DNA of 64,000 nt. Origin: Rhyzopertha dominica (lineage: Eukaryota; Arthropoda; Insecta; Coleoptera; Bostrichidae). Location: assembly GCA_025024175.1 (NCBI GenBank), contig QCXZ01000045.1, positions 3,350,649 through 3,414,648 of the forward strand. Direction: 5' to 3'. Below, one piece after another: positions 57,201 to 61,487 of this stretch. A program made the position numbers and the translations under genes. Within the stretch, counting starts at the first letter, position 1. Each line of letters opens with the position of its first letter. Under the pieces are notes generated by a model. That model searched no databases. It saw nothing but the letters and a program-made list of their open reading frames with translations, and was not told the DNA's origin.

Positions 57201-59534
57201 GGAATCTGCATGGGGTTATAAATCTGCATAGAGCTGGGAGAAATTGTTTTATACTTTTTAGTGTAATTTAAAAACGTAGTAAATTAAAAATATTTTTTTT
57301 ATTTGAATAATTTTTTTTGCTTTTTCGTTTGTAGTCTGGTGTGTGTGAAATTTTGCAATCTATTTTAAATATCTATGAGATTCGTTACATTATGGAAAAT
57401 TTTGGTTTATTTCAGTTTCTCTTCACCTAATCATATCTAAAATAAAAATCTGTTACACCTGCTTATCACTAACAAAGGTTTTCTGCAAAAAAGAGTTAGA
57501 ATTAATAGCACACGGTGTTCCCAAGACTGTGCCCAAAGATGCTTAACTTTGGTGATCTCACGAGAACCGATGTTGCCAACGTGGTATGGCATGGCCATTA
57601 AGGTTATGTTTACAATTTTGTTTGGTATATGAAGAAGCTGTTCAAATTATTGACACTATTCAAAAAGTATCCAGCAGACAAAAACGGGAGTTAATATTGC
57701 ATTGTCATCCAGTTCCACGCTATGTTTAAAGTTTCAAATCTGTAGCTCATTAGGAAGTTAGTTGAAAATTCATTGCAAAATTTGTACAGAACCGAGTGAA
57801 CAAACAGACACGAAAACGTGTTAATATGACGAATATCTCGGAAAGTAAAAAGATACAGATATTCGGTTTTCGTAGTTCGTTAGGGCATGAAAAAATCTAT
57901 CAAAAGAAAAATGTTCCATATTTATAATTTTTTCACGTTAATTTTTGAATTTTGTACAGTTGTATCATGGATAATTTGATTTTATTTAATAGAACAGTAT
58001 AATTTTTAAATAAATAATTTGCCCTGGTCAGTTCGCTCTCACTCTGCGACTAGTTTCGCCCTGTTGGGGCTCATCAGGCAGGGGTAGAGAGCAAACTGAC
58101 CATGGCAGACCGTCGCCTATAACCATGGCGGGCAGACTGGTTTAAAGATGGCACTGAGGGCATCTGCCCTCCTATTCTCCTTTAAATCAGTATAATTTTT
58201 TTTTTACATTCTGATATCTATTTAACTGTTTTTGCTCTATTATCTATTTTAATAATTTCTTTATTATTTTTTTTGTATTGTAAAATAAGAAACATAGAAA
58301 TGTGCTGATGCAGAAAAAAGATGTACAAAATCAGTGATATATTGATCAATCTAAATTAAATCAAATGTAATAAAAAGTACTAATGAAAGTGGCCCTGGAA
58401 TTAAGGAAAATTTATTGAGAAAATGAAACATGTAAAAGGGGTGATAATTAAAACTAAATGGCTTATTTAAATCAAATGCACAAAATGTCTACCATTGTGT
58501 GTCAAGGGTAAGCAGGTGGCACGCCACAGATTAACAAGCAATAGATGTTCATAATATGGAGTGTGAAATTTGCAATGATTATTTGGAAAATTCACCATCT
58601 TATTACAGTGATTTGTTACCTATGCTGAAAAGGTGGTAAATAGCAATTTTGTGATTTTTGATTGTTTATTAGAAGCCATATCTTTTTTTTATCAATAGGT
58701 TATTATTTTTGTTCTGTTTAGTTATACTATTCTTAGCTGATTTGTCTAGTCCCCTTTTCTGCTTATATGTGCTTATAGAAGTACACATAATGACAGTGAA
58801 AAACAGTCAACCTTATACCTATCAATATACCATAAACAAAAAGTATTTCCCAACATTGTACACTGATGCCATCTTAGTTTAGTCATTTTCTCTGTGTTGT
58901 GATGATAATGGAAATATATCATTGATGTAGCAATTTTAAAATTTTATGAAGTGGTATACAGCTTTGTCATCATGTCAGTTTATTGCCGATAAATGGCATT
59001 GTCATCTACTTTTCCACAAAAATGTGCAGCATTACTGAAATTTAAACTTATTATATTATCTCTAAATCTTTTGTGATTATTTTTAATTTATTAGTATGTA
59101 TATGTAGTTTTATCAGTATTATCTTAAGCTGCTTTCAGAGCTGGCTTCCACTAAAGAGCTTTTGGCTTTACTCCTCCACATTAGTATCAAAAATTTAGTA
59201 ATTAACAGGTTGATGTGATACTTTTTTTGTTCATCAGTTTGTTTCTTATCAGCTCAACAAAGCTGAAAGTGCTTAACGTAGATGTTAACTTTGAAATTAG
59301 TTTTTTATATATATAGAGGTATATTTGGCTTCAAAATTGTAGCTTGCATGATTTTGTAATCATTACAGAGGAGATCTGGTGACCCACGCGAACGGCTGCG
59401 CAAGGAACAGGACAGGATCGTGCTTAGTCCCCAACGTGAGAGTTTCAACCATGGCTGCTGTGTACCTGGGCGGGAGCAACCGCGCAACAATAGATCTCAT
59501 AGCCCGATTGGCAAAACAGAGAGTGCTCATATGG
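24212..59534 (+). CDS. EIF4ENIF1: eIF4E transporter 4E-T (EIF4ENIF1), 5' four coding exons; gene continues beyond window
   Basis: 4E-T binds eIF4E, carries it into the nucleus, and represses and protects mRNAs in P-bodies. Exons: 24212-24284, 47485-47674, 49303-49408, 59369-59534; phases 1, 2, 0, 1 all agree. They encode 178 residues and the last donor (GTAAGG at 59535) is intact, so more exons lie past 64000. The eIF4E-binding motif Y-x4-L-hydrophobic is YTRDELL at about 61-67, followed by KLKDAPLSKVKP. Exon 4 encodes SGDPRERLRKEQDRIVLSPQR, which aligns with the vertebrate 4E-T block around DPRERVKEDDLDVVLSPQR. Exon 3 (LEFREAGGGWQYDRKRS) is reached only in this frame. Intron 1 is 23.2 kb. 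A second in-phase first exon is at 34698. Identity rests on exons 2 and 4; exon 1 is chosen by its ATG, donor and phase. Confidence 0.88.
25630..25850 (+). pseudogene. Penelope-like element GIY-YIG endonuclease relic A
   Basis: A frame reads CAVCKQCNKQYIGQTEQYL followed by KNRLQQH and, after about 40 codons, ends at a stop near 25840. The YIGQT core and the CxxC...C start are typical of the GIY-YIG nuclease at the C-terminus of Penelope-like retroelement proteins. The reverse transcriptase is not seen nearby. In 4E-T intron 1. Confidence 0.7.
26095..26150 (+). ncRNA. Hammerhead-like hairpin relic next to Penelope fragment A
   Basis: GATAAAGACCTA-AATT-ATAGGTC-GAAAC: a stem II-like hairpin followed by GAAAC, preceded by GATAAAG where a hammerhead core would have CTGATGAAG. 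Same layout as the 26.2 and 26.8 kb motifs. The core is not functional; probably the decayed ribozyme of a Penelope terminal region. Confidence 0.35.
26168..26880. mobile_element. Penelope-like element relic B with inverted terminal regions
   Basis: Outer arms 26168-26300 and about 26735-26880 are inverted copies of each other, for example GTCTGACGTTTCGATTACA at left and its complement at right. Between them, 26299-26595, the plus strand reads KICGKCYLGQTKRKVGTRL and HIRATRLQQ, then, past one in-frame TAG, HMIDFDKTKILHRE and RRL-type residues: the GIY-YIG nuclease of a Penelope-like protein. Inverted flanks are common in this class. Confidence 0.75.
26764..26800 (+). ncRNA. Hammerhead-like motif in Penelope relic B (inverted copy at 26246-26282)
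   Basis: TTTGACAAA, then hairpin GATTAC-AGGT-GTAATC, then GAAACGTC. The hairpin, GAAA and GTC are as in a hammerhead with a minimal stem III, but the CTGATGA core reads TTGACAA. The same motif is present on the minus strand in the left arm. Interpreted as a decayed Penelope hammerhead. Confidence 0.4.
27468..27565 (-). ncRNA. Degenerate hammerhead-like fold
   Basis: Minus strand: distal arm GTTGTCTACAT pairs with ATGTAGACAAC (11 bp); inner arm CCGAG pairs with TTCGG. Between them lie CTGAAGC (expected CTGATGA), hairpin GATCT-AAT-AGATC, AAAA (expected GAAA) and a GTC triplet in the right place. Architecture resembles the 8-9.6 kb hammerheads, with several core positions lost. Flanked by an inverted repeat up to about 27680. 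Confidence 0.4.
27690..29595. other. 4E-T intron 1, nothing recognised
   Basis: AT-rich intronic DNA. An open frame at 28417-28767 shows no recognisable domain and is probably chance. A short (TA)n run lies near 29430. Confidence 0.4.
29596..30543. mobile_element. TA-flanked inverted-repeat MITE (948 bp)
   Basis: Ends AGGTCGACCTACCCTCATCT and its complement, flanked by TA (29594-29595 and 30544-30545). The motif ACAGATGAGGG recurs in the interior at about 30280 and, with a change, at 30380. No coding capacity. Mariner-type by target site. Confidence 0.8.
30612..31894. mobile_element. THAP-encoding DNA transposon, copy 2 (inverted twin of 17457-18761)
   Basis: Terminal repeats CAATTGGGTATT at 30612 and its complement ending at 31894. 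On the plus strand at 30856-31077 a THAP-like frame contains CFIHGYKSTSVS and KIFVTVPQDYQRMRKLF, then stops earlier than copy 1. The first cysteine pair has lost one cysteine (CFIHG for CFVHC). Sequence matches copy 1 end to end in opposite orientation. Confidence 0.75.
31925..32115 (-). pseudogene. Internally deleted DDE transposase relic
   Basis: Minus strand reads VLGEFAMNTNLSVWETARHL, resembling the helix-turn-helix start of Tc/mariner-type transposases, then RRLKNQ..., and directly RSPDLLPNHLSLWGHPR, resembling the C-terminal SPDL..LDFFLWGHLK block. The catalytic middle is absent. Confidence 0.5.
32190..32480. repeat. ACGAATA / TTCGAATA short-motif cluster
   Basis: Many copies of CGAATA and TTCGAAT in both orientations within 290 bp, like the subterminal motif clusters of hAT-type MITEs. 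Element ends not found. Confidence 0.4.
32900..33810. mobile_element. TA-flanked foldback MITE (911 bp)
   Basis: Ends CAGTGTCCGCCACCTAAAAC and its near-complement GTTTTAGGTGGCGGACCCTG, flanked by TA on both sides. The arms are several hundred bases of inverted repeat with a second internal palindrome around 33150-33410. A related fragment is at 35690-35970. No coding capacity. Confidence 0.85.
34440..34697 (+). promoter_or_regulatory. Candidate internal promoter and 5' UTR for alternative 4E-T first exon
   Basis: Higher GC than the surrounding intron. A TCAGTTTTGTG initiator-like word near 34558 lies about 140 bp before the ATG at 34698. Supported mainly by the coding exon that follows it. 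Confidence 0.35.
34698..34809 (+). CDS. Candidate alternative first coding exon (4E-T) or first exon of a nested gene
   Basis: ATG at 34698 opens 37 codons (basic: MARAKNGNRSKNAP, then KKLQKGRTKRVSW) and ends at a strong donor GTAAGT at 34810, phase 1. 4E-T exon 2 begins in phase 1 (47485), so this exon can splice to it in frame, just as the exon at 24212-24284 can. The peptide ends KRVSW, which fits the PP1-docking consensus [RK]-x-[VI]-x-[FW]. Base composition is GC-richer than the intron. No other acceptor with coding sequence was found between here and 47485. It could also be the start of an unrelated nested gene. Confidence 0.5.
35690..35970. repeat. Fragment of the 32.9-33.8 kb MITE
   Basis: Shares GAAAACGGCTC-type sequence and the block AAATTTTGGGGTTTTGTGT followed by ACAGCGATGG with the MITE at 32900-33810. 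An apparent 101-codon frame here is therefore repeat, not gene. Confidence 0.65.
36106..37912. mobile_element. Foldback element with long imperfect inverted arms (1.8 kb)
   Basis: The left arm (from about 36106: GATTTGCATAAGC, then GTTATAGGACTT, AAATTTGGTAC) is repeated inverted at the right (37670-37912: ACCAAATTTGG, CCTATAACTTCTC, TATGCGAATCGCC). A second inverted pair flanks 37200-37510. Partial copies are at 46020-46990 and 16340-16515. No coding capacity. Confidence 0.7.
38870..39735 (-). mobile_element. MULE-like DNA transposon relic with CGACAAAATA end repeats
   Basis: The left flank (38885-39000) holds at least five copies of CGACAAAATA; the right flank (39540-39735) holds inverted variants such as TTTTGTCG and TTATCGTG. 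Between them is a coding remnant on the minus strand (39472-39080). Motif-rich ends around a SWIM-domain protein suggest a Mutator-like element. Confidence 0.55.
39080..39472 (-). pseudogene. SWIM zinc-finger C-terminal part of a MULE-type transposase
   Basis: 130 codons on the minus strand. Zinc ligands are in the segment WTCTYYLKKMICKHVLGM (C-x-...-C-K-H, the SWIM pattern), followed by a basic tail KRKRGRPAHAKKALI, common to MULE-related proteins with this domain. The catalytic DDE domain is missing, so it is a fragment. Frame length and CKH conservation argue it is not chance. Confidence 0.6.
39880..40980. other. 4E-T intron 1, nothing recognised
   Basis: Slightly GC-richer than its surroundings with overlapping chance frames on both strands around 39880-40070. 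Four ambiguous bases at 40755-40819. No domain recognised. Confidence 0.35.
40995..42425. mobile_element. hAT element (1431 bp) with perfect 8 bp target-site duplication
   Basis: Ends CATGGGCGTACCC and GGTACGCCCATG; flanked by TGTATATC at 40987-40994 and again at 42426-42433, an exact 8 bp duplication. Poly-G/C tracts sit just inside both ends (41030s and 42380s). No clear transposase; the 93-codon minus frame at 42013-41732 has no recognisable domain. Recent or well-preserved insertion. Confidence 0.85.
43281..44471 (+). mobile_element. Mariner element (inner), 1191 bp, inserted at TA inside the outer one
   Basis: Ends CGAGGTTTGTTCAGAAAAT and ATTTTCTGAACCTATCTCG, flanked by TA (43279-43280 and 44472-44473). 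Joining the flanks and dropping one TA brings the outer transposase back into frame across the junction (KPHT/YCETLT), which proves the order of events. Confidence 0.85.
43437..44366 (+). pseudogene. Mariner transposase (DD34D), broken
   Basis: N-terminal HTH region TRIYEWYKRFQDD (about 43580). Catalytic block 1 GDDETWVYGYDVK (about 43890) keeps the first aspartate. Block 2, expected HDNAPAH, reads NENAPAH near 44155, so the second aspartate is lost. Block 3 PPYSPDMALCNFFQF (44230-44270) has N where the third catalytic D belongs. At least two frameshifts. Dead transposase of the inner element. Confidence 0.85.
44870..45840 (-). pseudogene. Charged-residue open-frame relic, unrecognised
   Basis: Minus strand frames (87 codons at 45833-45570, then lysine/glutamate-rich pieces down to about 44870, including EVKTIKAIILLSVVAKIDE) look like a decayed coiled-coil protein, possibly a retroelement ORF1. 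I do not recognise it. Confidence 0.25.
46020..46990. repeat. Inverted partial copy of the 36.1-37.9 kb foldback
   Basis: Reverse-complement matches to 36450-37180, including the segments around GGGACCAAAATAGG, TTAACTT..AATTATT and CATCCGTTGGATGTGAAAG. Bounded on the right by the hAT MITE at 47014. No coding capacity. Confidence 0.65.
47014..47390. mobile_element. hAT-type MITE (377 bp) just upstream of 4E-T exon 2
   Basis: Ends TAGGGTTGCC and GGTAACCCTA; flanking octamers GCTACAAC and GCTGCAAC match at 7 of 8. Contains AGGACAC words near both ends. Lies only 94 bp before 4E-T exon 2, close to its branch-point region. Confidence 0.75.
47720..49235. repeat. TAATTCC-rich end repeats flanking a 1.5 kb element
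   Basis: Two clusters of degenerate 11-12 base repeats built on TAATTCC (47740-47880 and 49110-49220) flank about 1.2 kb of ordinary AT-rich DNA in 4E-T intron 2. The layout resembles subterminal repeats of a DNA transposon. Outer words CTTAGAAAATTCC and AAATTCCTTAG are roughly inverted. Confidence 0.5.
49716..49764 (-). ncRNA. Hammerhead-like fold in left arm of Penelope element C (decayed)
   Basis: Minus strand: AAGCCA / TGGCTT stem I, core CCAAAGA (expected CTGATGA), a stem II hairpin, GAAA, then stem III ATG-TTGG-CAT. Two core positions changed (U4, G5), more decayed than the right-arm copy. Confidence 0.45.
49980..50966 (+). pseudogene. Penelope-like reverse transcriptase with GIY-YIG endonuclease, broken
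   Basis: RT part: AYALPKIHKPGNKYRLI near 49978, DLFSSVPVPQALEFL (50190), KFYKQKFGLAMGNPFSPFLANLF (about 50350; family pattern YKQxxGxAMGSPLSP), and WYRYVDS near 50460 where the YVDD active site reads YVDS. Endonuclease part 50607-50966: IYEIKCCNPQKYIGQTKCN then IRFKEH, a GIY-YIG domain. Frameshifts and at least one stop (50508) separate the parts; not functional. Confidence 0.85.
51192..51240 (+). ncRNA. Hammerhead-like fold in right arm of Penelope element C, near-intact
   Basis: AAGCCA pairs with TGGCTT as stem I (6 bp). Core CCGAAGA differs from CTGATGA only at U4 (position 7 is free in the consensus). Stem II AGCCGC-TTG-GCGGTT is followed by GAAA, stem III ATG-CTGG-CAT, and T as the cleavage-site base. 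A single core change likely inactivates it. Penelope-like elements are known to carry hammerheads in their terminal regions. Confidence 0.6.
51616..51627. repeat. Left target-site duplication of the LINE
   Basis: AATTGCTGCATG; repeated exactly at 55961-55972. Confidence 0.9.
52024..52827 (+). CDS. LINE ORF1, coiled-coil RNA-binding-like protein
   Basis: 267 residues, very rich in K, E, R and Q. A basic, acidic N-terminal third (to about 65), then a heptad-like coiled coil at about 66-125 (MDEIKEMMQAMMTEVQVL, then QNMIEEMKLLRQRVALLE). A globular part follows with NNILITGLEIPDKEE (about 138-152), the fold start seen in LINE ORF1 proteins (RRM-like), and a C-terminal domain to 267. Such proteins form trimers that coat element RNA. 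It ends 23 bp before ORF2, in a different frame, so ORF2 needs reinitiation or its own start. Confidence 0.85.
   Translation: MANLYNSREDGFSSTDRDGSSADEGKRKREERKEEQNSTQIFKRSKKIQRTPVKTLKPRENREDNMDEIKEMMQAMMTEVQVLRKGQESFCQEVRILREQNQNMIEEMKLLRQRVALLEAKEIEDEKEKRRKRKNNILITGLEIPDKEESQVKGKIQEFLLQKVDVKAEITKAYKVKEQMFVAQLESFEKKMEIMNKKKKLKELKSGVVFINDDLTQRERGIQKKIRERAMVERQQKRNAKVGYMKLTVNGVIWRWNNESGQLEQKN
52851..55949 (+). CDS. LINE ORF2, APE endonuclease and reverse transcriptase
   Basis: 1032 residues. APE-type endonuclease at about 58-300: RLGTWNVRGLN, ALQETKQ (catalytic E), LGDANAKVG, and NQIDHVL then DGDTDHFLV (the SDH-type end). Reverse transcriptase at about 520-800: NNKTPGNDELVAELFKYGG, HNYRGIAMLN, CGFRRGRSVVDQIF, LFVDFKQAYDR, GLRQGDPLSCVLFN, and FADDLVLL with the catalytic DD. 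C-terminal thumb and tail to 1032 include the conserved WTLGKADQNALQIWERKILR, RWMGHVTRM and RRGRPRARW. All catalytic residues are present. Nicks target DNA and primes reverse transcription from it. Confidence 0.93.
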   Translation: MDKDQAMTRDTSREDGYRDTTMKVKGKKQQNGKGEIGLRLIKENNLGVAKLCKGFGHIRLGTWNVRGLNSEGALKNLVLEIDKVNFDVVALQETKQMGTNIVELGDYMYFNSGGSNRMLGTGFIVNKKLKTAIVDFKPISDRMCCMRIRGRYQKIVLINIHAPTEEASIDRKEDYYSHLDVVYEGLAKYDLKIILGDANAKVGQEEIYRPTIGKYSKHEATNENGRLLIDFAKEKGMVIRSTYFQKKNIHKGTWRAPDGSYVNQIDHVLIERDKEKFIKDIRTYRGPDGDTDHFLVGIKLKQEIPVEKNNKRKTRHIKKRIVLNEEEDREQYRVKLEEILKCMPEINDVEVLWKDIMNKIRHAAEICQKLGDSKYKNWYDLECESEIKKRQEGRLRMLKTEATADKEAYIEQRKRCKKILREKKRRYNEKFILEIEENYKNREIRNLYQGVRDISGQKVSRPVYYRDDRGDLVGGEKEILTVRRTYFAKLLNGGADTENDASTSEVENILNKELEQEEEPPSFEEIKEIVKNLKNNKTPGNDELVAELFKYGGDELIRKLHLLLQNIWTTEKMPKSWTEAVLLPIHKKGDKSELHNYRGIAMLNIAYKILATYIKNRLVIGIERQIGEYQCGFRRGRSVVDQIFLLREIQAESYEYKKETFVLFVDFKQAYDRIKRNELFRALKHIGVNSKLLRIIRMTLSESSNRVKVNGKLTENFTVQEGLRQGDPLSCVLFNCALEYVIRKAKLNTTGLVYDKKHQCLAFADDLVLLTRTKGELQAVISRLEHAALGIGLEINESKTNYMTWTDKEYNNQNTLKVTSVKGKEYVFKETDCCVYLGTEFRRAPGMQGEIQRRLMMGNRSICALRPILNSRNSSRKLKKQLYKTIIRPVVLYGSEVWTLGKADQNALQIWERKILRKIYGGKTVAGVWQRRTNKELEQLYGEANIVQVVKGNRMRWMGHVTRMNQDRLPRKILERSLGARKRRGRPRARWQEEVKKDMREAGITDWREKTKDKKGWRRTVNQAMGLLGPEC
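55961..55972. repeat. Right target-site duplication of the LINE
   Basis: AATTGCTGCATG; exact copy of 51616-51627. Confidence 0.9.
55973..56917. other. 4E-T intron 3, nothing recognised
   Basis: AT-rich intronic DNA between the LINE and a MITE. No exon or repeat termini seen. Confidence 0.4.
56918..57300. mobile_element. Inverted-repeat MITE (about 380 bp)
   Basis: Left arm (ATTTACCATG..., CTAAAAAGTATAAAATAATT, TTCTCC, CAGATTTATAACCCCAT) is repeated inverted at 57190-57300. A third copy of TGCATGGGGTTA-type sequence lies inside. No coding capacity. Confidence 0.7.
57503..57596 (-). pseudogene. 5S rRNA pseudogene, internal deletion
   Basis: Minus strand reads GCCATACCACGTTGGCAAC, then ATCGGTTCTCGTGAGATCAC, then CAAAGTTAAGCATCTTTGGG, then CAGTCTTGGGAACACCGTGT: the order and words of insect 5S rRNA. 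About 20 bases are missing before TTGGGAACAC (the TACTTAGATGGGAGACC control box), so the gene is about 94 instead of 120 nt and promoter box C is gone. A run of six T's follows about 15 bases further (57488-57493), like a Pol III terminator. Dispersed retrocopy or transposed gene copy; the mutated control region argues against activity. Confidence 0.8.
58025..58102 (-). ncRNA. Type I hammerhead ribozyme, intact core
   Basis: Minus strand: distal stem I TGGTCAGTTTGCTCTC pairs with GAGAGCGAACTGACCA (16 bp, one G-U). An internal loop (TACCC / AGT) follows, then proximal stem I CTGC / GCAG. Core CTGATGA, stem II GCCC-CAACA-GGGC, GAAA, minimal stem III A-CTAG-T, and GTC cleavage triplet; predicted cleavage between 58048 and 58047. 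Every core base is present. Very short stem III hints at cleavage as a dimer, known for Penelope and retrozyme hammerheads. Unrelated in sequence to the 8-9.6 kb array. A 40-base GGCGGGCAGACTGG-containing flank follows. Confidence 0.87.
58200..58955. other. 4E-T intron 3, nothing recognised
   Basis: AT-rich intronic DNA. No exon or repeat boundary identified. Confidence 0.4.
58956..59012. repeat. Short retrozyme-unit fragment
   Basis: AGCTTTGTCATCATGTCAGT and AATGGCATTGTCATCTA match the TGTCATCATGTCAG...GATGGCATTGCCATC box of the 8.3-9.6 kb units. Only about 55 bp survive. Confidence 0.6.
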
Positions 59535-59970
59535 GTAAGGCACTTCTTATAATACCAACAATGGGGTCGTCCCACGATTTTTTTAATTTTACATTTAAAA
59601 TGTACCTAAAAATTGAAGCACAAAGACATTTTTTTGCGATTTTTTCCAATTGTTGTTTGCCGAGAAAAAAAAGTTAAAGTATGGATTTTCAATATACGTT
59701 TCAAATGCCTCGATATTCCACCACGGATATGAGGTAAAAGGTTCTCATGCTGACGAAAGCGAGAAACACCAGTAATAGCTAGTGCTCTAGCGGCATTGCT
59801 AGTAATATTTGTTTACATTTTTTTGAGCTGCGTCGCGTTGCCCATGTGGGCAAATTTTCTGCGATACCGTGAGGAATGTACTCGTAAACTGGCATTGTGA
59901 CATTGATACCTAAGTCAACTTAAGGCGTATTTGTGAAAATAACAAATCATCCTTCAGTCAGTTTATTCTA

Positions 59971-61485
59971 CAGGGTGTCTCTATATTCGATGTCATAATT
60001 TCTAGTGCGCATTCCTGACGTGAAATCATGACGAAAAGTCTATATAAATATGTGTCCGAAAATGCTTCATTTTTTATATACAGAGTGTTGAAGTTAAAAA
60101 CAAGATTTCGATATCTTTTATTTTTTACAGAAAGGTTTTTTGAATCTACGAATTTTGGGAGAATGTTATAATAGATCACGGCTAATAATCTGGCATAAAA
60201 CATTTTTTCATATCTGTAACAGAGGCGGCGTAGGGGGAGGGGCAGAAGGGTTTTCTCTTTAAAAAAAAGTTGTGTGTGAGATGTCAAAAAGTTCGTCACT
60301 ATTTTCAGAAAGTGCAACAAATAAGGTACAAAAAAGGACCTCTTATTGCATTTCGCTAGAACAAACCGCTTTCGAAAAAATCGACAAAATCTGAATTCCT
60401 ACAGGTTGGCGTAAATAGACCAAAAATTAACTTTTTTTTATTTTTCAAAGAATATAACGTTTATATGGCAACAATTTTTTGGAATTAATTGAACTATATT
60501 ATGATAAATGGTCAGACGCAAGGATTACCACCATATCTAAACAGTGGCAGTAATTTGGAGGGGGCAAGAAGTTTTTTTTATAAAAAAGATTGTTTCCACA
60601 TTTTTTAAACCGTTTCAATAATTATAAAGACCAGTAAAATATGAAAAACAAAAATAAATAAATTAATTAATTAAATTAAACTAATTATTTTTTAAAGCTA
60701 GATATGCAACTTGCATTTGGCGTTATTAAAAATCTTTAAAAAATGCAATTTCTTAATTTTAAAACAATGGCTTGTCTTAGCAGTATAAAACGTAAATATT
60801 TCTTCTTTTAATATTTTTAACTGATCTTCATAATTTTTGAAACAATTTAAAAATGTGGAAACAATCTTTTCATAAACAAGACTTCTTGCCCCCCTCCCCA
60901 AATTGCCGTCACTGTTTAGATATGGAGGTAATCCTTATGACTGATCATTTGCAATGATATAGTTCAATTAATTTCAAAAAGTTGTTGCCATATAAACGTT
61001 AATTTCTTTGGAAAATAAAAAAAGTTAATTTTTGGTCTATTTGCGCCAACCTGTAGGAATTCATATTTTCTCGATTTTCTCGAAAACGGTTCGTTCTAGC
61101 CAAATGCAATAAGAGGTCCTTTTTTGTACCTTATTTGTTGCTCTTTCTGAAAATAGTAATGAGCTTTTTGACATTTCACACACAACTTTTTTTCAAAGAG
61201 AAAATCCCTCTGCCCCTCCCCCGACGCCGCCTCTGTTAAAGATATGAAAAAATCTTTTATGCCAGATTATTAGCCGTGATCTATTATAACATTCTGCCAA
61301 AATTCGTAGTTTCAAAAAACCGTTCTCTAAAAAATAAATAAATTTCGAAAATTTTTATTTAACTTCAACACTCTGTATATCAAAAATGAAGCATTTTCGG
61401 ACACATGCTTATATAGACTTTTCGTCATAAATTCACGTCAGGAACATGCAATAGAAATTATGACATCAAATTTAGAGACACCCTG
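59971..61485. mobile_element. Long-TIR mariner-type MITE (1515 bp), uninterrupted copy
   Basis: Ends CAGGGTGTCTCTATATTCG and TAGAGACACCCTG, TA on both sides (59969-59970 and 61486-61487). The arms are inverted copies about 700 bp long, meeting near 60690 in an ATTAATTAATT spacer. Intact counterpart of 7623-11147 and the reference for dating the insertions there. No transposase. In 4E-T intron 4. Confidence 0.88.
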
Positions 61486-61487
61486 TA

